Assembly (NCBI RefSeq): GCF_004027225.2
Contig: NC_044302.2
Location: forward strand, 38,848,949-38,912,948
DNA: 64,000 nt
Source: Strigops habroptila
Lineage: Eukaryota > Chordata > Aves > Psittaciformes > Psittacidae
Direction: 5' to 3'
The position numbers were made by a program, and so were the translations under genes. Under the pieces are notes generated by a model. It was not told the DNA's origin. It did no database searches and worked only from the letters and a program-made list of their open reading frames with translations. Position 1 is the first letter of the stretch; the number at the start of each line of letters is the position of its first letter. Positions 54,886 through 64,000 of this stretch are shown here, piece by piece.

Positions 54886-57800
54886 CTTGAGAAATTTTTT
54901 AGCTACAACAAAAAAGTTTGTTTGTCCTGGAGATCACTAAGTTCTCTTCCTGTGACTACTAGTACACTAGCACATTAATGTAAGAATAGTGGACTGATAT
55001 CTCAGTTCCTCATTCTTGTTTGCAGTTTTCCAGATTAAAACGGAAGAAGGAAGAGCAGCCTCCTGCTTCCTGCCTGATGCTAGGAATATAGATCATAAAC
55101 AGCTGACAAGCTGATTTATCTGGAACAACAAATACAACCAGTCCATGGAATTAATTATTTCAAGATATTTGAACTCCCTGAATTGTTTTGAATGGTTTCC
55201 TCCAACAAACATATCCACCTTCCTTTTCATAGAGCAGTTCAATTTTTACAAAATACGTGCTATTTTGAAGTGTTTGCTTTTGAAAGATGTTCAGATTTGT
55301 GGTGTTTCTAAGCTATGTTTTCCCAGCTGCTTACCTGGCTGTCAACAGTCACTGACTGCTTGCTTGTGATGCCAGTGGGACTGGTCGCTGTTGGAAGCCA
55401 TCAGATGAATGGCCAAACCAGTAAGATCAACATGCTGAAACTGCTTGGTGGCAGTGGACAGTTCAAGGCATGGGTTGGGAGCAGTACCAACCTCTGCTCT
55501 GTGCAGATGAGTCACTTGGCTCTGCCCAGAAGTCTGGCCAGTTCCCTCTGTGTTAGCAGAGGATGCGACACGCTCTGTTATTTGTTGCCGCATCTTATGG
55601 GAAGTTCTTGCTGTGCTGACCCTCCAACCTACCAGCTGAGATGAGCAGTCAGAAGTGATTTTGCCACTCCAGGCGGGATCCAGCTGAGATTGCAGTCTGA
55701 ACAAGCCTGGCTGATTTTGTCCCAGGTGGCCTGGAAACAACTCCCACATACTTGATGACAAAAACACAGGACTTAAGTATTAAATAGGTTTCGCATGGCA
55801 AGGAAATAATGAATAGCATATGTAAGAAGTGGTGAAGAAAACATGATGGTTTTGGAACAATAGTTAAGAATTAATTTTCATGTTTAAAGAAGATTTGTTT
55901 TGTTGTACCCAATGATTGAACTATTATTCAGTTGAAGTACTTTTTGATCTATAAAAATTAAATCTGGTTCAGTACAAAAATCAACATGGTAGTTGAAACC
56001 TCGAGAAAGACTTTGACATTTATATGGTGTAGTATCACCCATAGTTAATCTAAATTAAAGATTATAAGGCTAAGTAGTCTTCAAGTTTTGAAATATAAAT
56101 GATCTGCTTGTTGACATTTGGAAGATTTATTCTGTAGTCATGTTATTATATGGGAGTAGAATTTTCTTAGTGGTTGGAGTGGGACCATAGTTTTGTTGTG
56201 TTGCGGTGATTCCTCTGTTTCTACATTTGGCTAAGTTTTGTCAGCAGCACAGAAAGGCAATGCATACAACTCTAATTTGCACAGGTGTACAGTGAGACCA
56301 GCAACTGTGTGCATATTACCTCACATGCCCAAGATTGTTCAGGTACCCGTTTCCTAATGAGATCAAAAATTTGAAGACTTGCACACCTGTGTGGATTGAG
56401 CTTTAGTTATTCTTTGGCTTTTACCTAAACACTCCAGAGACTTCCTAAAAGTGCACACTGCCATGCTACCAATAGGCACCTGCTGGGAAGGTGCCTATAG
56501 GTAGCACTCCCTTAAGGGGAAAAACTTCTTGGAGCTCTCAGTGTGGTAGGAGCTACAATAAGAGAAGCGGCTGCCTCATTTGTGCTGTCCAGAGCAGAGG
56601 AGATGTCCCATCCCCTCCCCACATGGTCATCTGGTAATGTGGAGCAGGAAAGGATGGAGAATAGCCCATGCAGTGACACAACACAATCTGTCCCCACGGG
56701 AGAGGGTGCTGGTCCCTGCAGGTGGGTGGTCTGGAAACAGACTTTGGGGCAGTGTGTGCCATCCTGACCATCACTGCTGTTCCTGACAGTATGTTAACAG
56801 GAGTATACCTCTGGCAGGTACTGCTTATTCATTTTGTGGTCCTGGTATGTGCCCCAGCATTTACCATCATTGAGACAGTCCATGTTCCAGGTTGACTTCC
56901 ATGTACCTATTCATCAAGGAAGGGCTGAAAAAGTTATGCTGGCACATTGTTTTTGTTCAGCAGGCTGCTCATGTAGCAGGGCTTTCTTCAGAGGCAACAT
57001 TATCTGAAGCACTGGTGAAGACTGGGAGAAATGAGAGTGCAACACTGGCACCTTTGCTTTTGTGCAGCTGTTTAGGCAGCAGGAACCTGTGAAGATAGAT
57101 ACTTGCTTACATTACAGGCATTTTAATATCATGCTTAAAATTATGTAAGACAAAGCTCTTTACAGTCTCTCTTTATCTGGAGGGTGGGTGTAGTGAGACA
57201 CTGTGTATCCTCTCCCCTGTATTTGTGGCCTGCCGAGGGTACAGCTGGAGCACTCAGGAGATACCTTGAAAGCTGGCAATAAGAACATAGGGAGGTACAT
57301 AAAGGTATGGCCATTTGCTTTTAACTCGTTTGAGTATTACATGGGAGAAGGGCTTATACATCTTTACTTAAGCCTTTTAAAACATAGAGGAAATTAAAGT
57401 CCTCTCTGAGGTTCTGATGGATGACAAACTTAAATACTGATATTGTACTGCTTATCAGATCCAAGCATTAGAATATCCAAATGAAATAAAATGGAAAACG
57501 TTAGCAGATTTGTAATTATGACTTCAGTATGATGGGAATGCATTGTGGGTTTTCTGGTTTAGAGAGCAAATGTTATTTAGAAGCCACTTCTCTCAAAAAA
57601 TCATGAACATAAACCATCAGCATTAGGAAATTCCCATACTGTTATTTAACCAGAAGTATAAAAAAGGAGAAACAAATACTATTTTGGATTAGTGAGCTTT
57701 TTGTTCTCTTATAACAGCTCTAAGCTATTTCCAAGAATATATTTCTCTTTGCTAAGTCAAGATGCTGACATGGAACTTATTATTTTAGACGAGCATGTTA

Positions 57801-60800
57801 CTTCTAGAAGAATTCATTGGTCTCAGTCAAAGGATTTTGTATCTTTTCTTCCTCAAAGAAAAACAATGCATTTGATTTCATTTTCCCCAGACATTTATGT
57901 CAGGCTGGCATAAGCAGCATGTTACTCTATGAATTCAGTATAACGAGAAACTTCCTCTTCTAACACAGGTGTTTAAGCTACATTTTAAACTTAGTTTATA
58001 CTTAGAACATACTTCAAGGCTGACACTGATGTCCGGTATTCCTAGGCTTAGTTTTAAAAATGTGTGTTCTGAAATAGTCCTTTTCTGTGGGAGCATTTTG
58101 TGTTACATTTGGAGCTAGGTAGTCTCCCTCTGGTGGCTAACTTCAAACCTCGGCTGTAGAGGCACACCATTTCTCTAGCTTAAGTAGCTACACTGGTAGA
58201 GAGCTATGAGCGTCAAAACTTACTGTGAGAGAAGTGTGACTGGAGCCTGTCTTCATGCTTCTTTACAGAGTGGAAAACAAATTCAGTCACAGAAATCACA
58301 GATATGTGCTCCAGAGAAGCATCATAAAACCTGTGCACCAGTTAGCCAGGTAAGAAATCCTTCACACATTGTCCATCCAAGGTGAGGAACATACGAATGA
58401 AAAAAGGACTAAGAAATGGCTCACAATATTGAAAAATAATAATCTACTGAATCAAAGCCATCACACATCACCGACTGGCAACCCTAAGTAATTTGTTGTC
58501 TTCAGAAAAAACATTTCACTTGATAGTTTTGAGTAATTATCGTAATACGCATTTTCAAAGACATATCTACTTTCCAGAGGAGCTATCTGAAACTGATGGG
58601 AAGTGGCAGCAAGTTGGTTTTTCATCCACTAACCACAACAGGGAGTCAACAAGCCATATCAAAACCAAATAGTCAATGCTGCACAGCCAAAATGCAAAGA
58701 CATTGTAAACTGACAATCTATTCTGTGTCAGTCCTTCAATTGTGATTTTGTTGACGAAAACAGATTCAGACTTAATAAATTTTATAGATAAGTGAGAGGA
58801 GCTGAAAGAGGATTAAATTCTGAAATTGAAGAACTTAAGAATTATCTGTTAGAATTTTTTAAAAATATGTATAACAGAAAGCAAATACGAAATGCACAAA
58901 TACAAATACAAGGACTAACTGGTGAGGAGACAAAACTGCATCAGGAAATTGAGGTTGAGATAAAAAGTTGATCATGAAGGCATCACCTGCAAAATAGGCA
59001 ATTTTCATTCTGGGAATATTACAGGACCATTTTATAAAAGGCATGAGGGACAGATTGTGGGTTTTTGTGGCTCAACTCCATGCTCAGGCTTACAGTCAGG
59101 AGTATTGTGTCCTCAGAGCACAGTAAGAAAGACAAACTAAAAGGATTTTAGGGGACAGCAACAAGAAGGATAAGAGGTTAAATAACATGATATCAGAGGA
59201 AAAGCTGAGAAAACAATGAGGTACATGATACTAATCTAATATATGAGAAGTTGTAAAGAATGGTGTAAAGAAAAGCGATGGTGAAGCATTCTGCATTTCT
59301 CTCATACTGTGGCGAAAAGTAAAGGCTTATTTACATATGGAAAAGTTTTGGGCAGAATATAAGAAAACTGTCTGATACATGTGGAGTTGATCATGTGTAG
59401 ATCAACTGTTTCATGAGACACTACATGGTGGTCTGAACAGTGTCTTTCAAGAGTGGCCTGTGCATAGGTGACCTTAAAATAGGGAGCAGACTGGGTCATT
59501 TTCTTACTGCTAGGCTGCAGGGTGGCATCTGCTTCTTCCAGACCTACACAGCTTCTGCAGATTCCTTTTGCTCAGTTTTAGACCGTAGCCATACATGCAA
59601 GAATAAGCACTGGATTCTCTCACTGCATGGAAGATGACAATGTTTTATGGATTGTTGAACAGTGCTTATCAAGAGGTGCAGAATTAGACTCTCATTTTTT
59701 CTTGTCTCAGAGTTTTCTTGAAAAACGTAACTAGTGTGTAAAGCTTGTTGTAAAACATACTTGTTATGTTTGGCATCTGCTGCCACTGAATGGTACCTTG
59801 GAGTCTGGATCTGTTGTTTTTCCTCCTTCATCCATACTTCACGGATTTTTTTTCAACTTTATTTATATCTGAAAAAGAAGCCACAAGGGATTTTTTAAAA
59901 GGGAAGCATCCAACACAAACAAGTGTTCCAATTCACGTGAAGCAAGATAGTAATCCTGAAACATAAACCAAAATCACCTAGATCATTCTGTCACAATATA
60001 AATCCTGTATGCATTATTTTCTTAGGAATTCTTTAAAAAATTACATTGTCTCTCACATTTGTTCAACCCGATCGATTATTTTTGTCAGTTATATATCTGT
60101 TTGTGATAGCATTCTGCCTTATCATGGGATCGTAGGAGATGGAGTTGGAATGGACCTCAAGAAATTTTGGGTTCATCCCACTGCCTTATGCTCATTTGTC
60201 TCCTATCTGACAATATGCACAAGCCATTTCTAGAACATAGAATCTTTTGGTTTTAATTCTAGTTTTTGGAACAAACTGAGATGAAAATTTCAAGGTAGAG
60301 GGAAAAATACTTCATGCCTAAACAGAACCTGGGACAATATGGTGATCCTGCCTGCCTTCCAATGTTTTCCTTTGTTAACTTTGTGTTTTATTTTCCTTTT
60401 CTTTTCCTCCTTATGTTATTTACTTCTAGAATTGTTGCTTTCTAGCTTCTGTCTTTTTTTTTTTGCCCTTATTTCCTCTGTTATCTTTACAGATGTTGGT
60501 GCAAAGAGAACTGAATGAAATGACTTGTTACAGAAGAGCCATCAGCAGTACAGTATCTTTCCACTGAAGGAAATGGAAATACAGTAAGGGCAAAAATGAT
60601 GCTGGTAATTTTTGATAATCATCTCAAGACCTTCCTAGTCCATTTTTCCTTACTCTGATTGAATTTATGTTGTAGTCTGGACATGCCGCATAAGGGCACA
60701 ATCATTACTCTGTGTTGCTTCTAAGCAGGTCTTTCCCACCGTCAGTTCTCTGGCAGCTGATTGTTGTTTCCCCTGGACGTCAGATTCCCTTCTCCACTCT

Positions 60801-63800
60801 TTCAGCATAGATCTGATGCCAGCAGTGTAACTGAATGCCAGGCCAAAGAGATGGCTGATGTCCCACCTGGGTACTGCTTGTGTTAACCTGATCTATTGGA
60901 AAAAACCTCCCAGGGAATTATCCAGCCTATTTCTTGGAAGGTATTCACACTCCTGCTGTAAACCTGAAGGCAGGGAATAACTCTGTAAAACAGAATGGTT
61001 TTTAAAATTATTTAAAACTGCCTGGAGAACAGAATCCCATTTTTCTGAACTCCAGGCTACCAATGTGTTACCAAAACTGTCTAGACATGCTAAAGTTGGA
61101 TTTCGATAACGTAAAGTCTTGCAGAGTCTTTTCTAATCAATTTCCAACCTCCTTTATGATTTTTTTTCCCCCTCACTCTCTTACAGTAACTGTTGCTGCA
61201 TCTGCATTGTTCTGCAGCTAGTGCCGTTGTCAGGTTAGGGAGTAGCTGGAAGAATCGATGACAGCCTCTGCTCCAGATGACCTGTTCTTTCCTCTGCTGT
61301 TCTGAAATAGATCTCCAAGGCTAGCAGCTGGGTTGTGAAACTCCAGTTTGTAAATTGTGATTTAAAATGGAAAAGAAAAAAAAGTTTATGCACATGGAAG
61401 AAATGCCAAGCACTGGGTAATTTGGAACATAAATCATTAGGCTTGGACCTTTATGTTTAATTTTATACTCTATTTGTGAGAAAAAAAATTAAAATAGTTT
61501 TGAAGCATGTTATATTTCTGGATGTCTGGTAGAAAAGCTTCATTTTCCCTGGAAATAGGGAACAAGAGAGAGCTTAGTGCACATATAGTAACTTGCAATG
61601 TGACATTGCTTGCATAAATGAAAGATGTATGTTCTGCTCTGAGCGGTTGTCAGCTGACATTCATCCATTTCAGTGAAGATCCTGGACAATCCCCCAAAAA
61701 TACTGGGACTTATGCAAGGAGCCTTTCTTTTCTGTAGGCAAGAAAACTGAGCTGCAGTAACAGAGAACTACAATAGTTAGGAGAAGGAAAGCATGTAGAT
61801 CCTTGGAGAAGAAAAAATGAAAAAAACCCTAAAATGTTTTGTATTTCCCTGACTTAAAAAATTCACACAAATTCTCTTTGTATGTAGGGCCTCCCATCAT
61901 TCCGAGGAGGTGAGTCTGTTTCAGAGCTGTTAGCCAGCTTTGATGGTAGGAAAGAATTCTCAGAGTCTTTTACTGTCTCCACAACATCCATCATGGTCTA
62001 TTAATGTATGGGATAAAACAGAAGGAGTCTAAGGCTCCACTGATGAAAGTGATGAGCTAGTTCACCAGAGAGCAGCTAGAAAGAAAATTTCAGTGAGCTT
62101 TTCTCTGAGAAGCACTGTGAATTGACATGGAGTATACTCAGGACATTTACACCAGCAGTGCCTGTGACTCAGGGTTTAGTTCATTGATGTTAGAATTGAA
62201 GTTGAGTTAGGAGAATGGCTCCATCACCCTCTCATAGGACACCATGGGAAAGCAGGTGAACTTGGTATATTTTATGTTATACAAAGAGTAGCAATCTCCA
62301 AGAATTCATTAATTGATGGCCTAAAGGCTATGAAGAAAAACATTACATCATAATTCCCAGAGCAACAGCTGAGGTTATGATTGTGCAAAAAATAAATTCT
62401 ATGAATTCCAAAACTAATGTCAGATTTGGCTTTCAAGAGCTGATTTTCCCCAGCCACATTCTTGCATCAGTTTGGGTTTATTTTTCCACGCCTTCTGGCA
62501 TGACATCTTTTCGTGTGGCTTTAAGTGCTGTGAAACACAGAAGGGACTCTGGAGGGACCTATAGGCTTTGTTGTGCTGTTGTGCTACATCAACCATGTGA
62601 TATCTGGGAGAGCCCTTTCTTAAACTGTTATGACCCCAGCTCACTAGGGAATTCAGAAGTGCCTGGATGACTCCACTAGTGTTGAAGCTAGTCTCTTTTC
62701 ATTCTTGCAAGAGCACTGTAAGGTGAATAATCTGCTGCTTCTTGTTACTGTTTAACAATGTCCCAAGTGCCTAGGAGTAAAGGTTATGAAAACTGAGGGC
62801 ACACAAAACTTGTTTCTTACTTTATTTACCTTTGCCTTATGTGACTTTATCCCTGACTTTTACTCTCTGTAAGCTTTTTTTTTGCCAGGTACAATTTTAA
62901 GTCCTTCACTTACTCTTTGATTTGTGAAAGCACTGTGGAGCTGTGTATTTTGCTTTCATTTCATTTATGAGGAAAAGGAATCGGGCTGCATTTTGCACTG
63001 AAATTTTGTGACCTCAGATAAAGAGACAGGCAAGCATATGCAAAACCATATTAATGTCCTGTAAAACACAAAGAGTACATTAACAAATGATGAAGATCTG
63101 TTCAGGCAAAATGAAATAATGTGGTGCTTTCCTGGGAGAATAATAAACACTGTCTGAGTATTAGTTAGCAGAACTAAAACAAAAAGATTACAGTATGGCT
63201 GGAACAAAGGGGTATTTGTCATAGGACTACTGCAGGGCCTGCTGAATGAACACACGTACAGTCCTTTCTGAGCCTAAGCTGCTGTGCACATTAAGAGTTA
63301 GTGACTTCCTGCAAGTAAGCCCATTGAGTAAATAAATCTATGCTTGCTAGCTACAGCAGATATATTTTGTGAGAATAGATGTCTGAACTGTCCTATCTAT
63401 GTAACCTGCCCTGTGGATTATAAAAAGCCAGCACATACATGGTTGTTTATGGCATCTGGCATGAAAGCAGCAGATTTGTCATGTCACTAGATGGTCACCT
63501 TCTGAAAGTTGCCCACATCCTGTTATCTGCTTATGTGTCAAATGTGTACTTAGCCTGGTTGACTACAGTTAAATGAATTCAGTCAAGTTCCAGGGAGTGT
63601 AGCACTGTCTGTATTCTATGGAAAGACTGAAAGGGAATTTAGATGCACTGAAAGGAGATGGATGCATTTTTTTAAATTTTATAAGTAATTCAAGCCTTCA
63701 AGCCTAATAATGTCAACAAAACATACTAATTATTTGAACAAAAGTACCTGCAGATAATAGGAGAGCTTAAAGAGTGTGCAGCACCTAAAACATGGAGCTG

Positions 63801-64000
63801 CCTAACAAGATTAGTATTTTTATACATGTTCTATCTTACTCTGTATAAATATCTTCTATGTGGTAATGTTGTTTGCCACAGCAGAAATTAACCTGTTGAA
63901 ATTCAAGAAAACCGTCTGATGTCTGGAATTTCACGGATGTATTTAATAAGGGCTGTACATTCCAGGAGTGGGAGACTCAGAGCGATACCCTAAGATGTCC
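54886..64000. other. Upstream flanking DNA, distal part
   Basis: AT-rich with no recognised gene. A locally GC-richer block at about 55310-55770 is open on both strands (see findings), and a possible old CR1 remnant lies at 60122. Confidence 0.55.
60122..60190 (-). mobile_element. Possible old CR1 3'-end remnant
   Basis: GGATCGTAGGAGATGGAGTT and GGAATGGACCTCAAG, then CATCCCACTGCC, resemble a diverged reverse CR1 terminus. Confidence 0.45.

Noticed and set aside
54471-54890. 139-codon plus-strand frame
   Set aside because: It is the reverse-strand shadow of the CR1 copy, whose real frame is on minus.
1-64000. CRISPR array, tRNA, rRNA or bacterial-type operon
   Set aside because: None of these patterns is visible. 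All structure fits vertebrate nuclear DNA.

Overview
This 64 kb window looks like avian nuclear DNA. The evidence is an AT-rich background, many 5'-truncated CR1 LINE copies with the typical ATTCTATG-type 3' ends, an ERV-L-like endogenous retrovirus, and a compact vertebrate gene with short exons and GT-AG introns. The species cannot be read from the sequence.

The one protein-coding gene I can reconstruct end to end is SNX2 (sorting nexin 2, a PX-BAR protein of the endosomal ESCPE-1/retromer coat). It lies on the minus strand from its start codon at 43533 to its stop at 6629. I placed all 15 coding exons by hand from splice sites and reading phase. They add up to 1,560 nt (519 codons plus stop), the length known for mammalian SNX2. 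All phases join, all introns but one are GT-AG, and intron 13 has a GC donor. A polyadenylation signal lies about 410 nt past the stop.

Layout from low to high coordinates: 1-6195 is flanking DNA downstream of SNX2, with two CR1 copies. 6195-43533 is SNX2. Intron 6 carries a 7.1 kb LTR retrovirus copy (18042-25187) in the same orientation as SNX2. It has two LTRs, a 5-bp target duplication (AAGTG), a tRNA-Lys1,2 primer-binding site, an upstream membrane-like leader ORF, gag, protease, RT, RNase H and integrase, and no recognisable env. Several stops and frame changes mean it is not intact. A solo LTR of the same family, also sense to SNX2, sits 75 nt past exon 2 in intron 2. CR1 fragments lie in introns 2, 3 and 12. 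43090-43780 is a CpG island holding the SNX2 promoter, with YY1-like and E-box/CLEAR-like motifs and a short divergent ORF that could be a first exon. 43781-64000 is AT-rich upstream DNA with no recognised gene. It holds a CR1 copy with a 204-codon open frame inside a TA microsatellite.

The items most worth a second look are the ERV leader ORF with several hydrophobic segments and a PPxY motif, the gag-pro arrangement separated only by an in-frame UAG, the sense-oriented LTRs inside SNX2, the GC-AG intron, and the divergent candidate exon.
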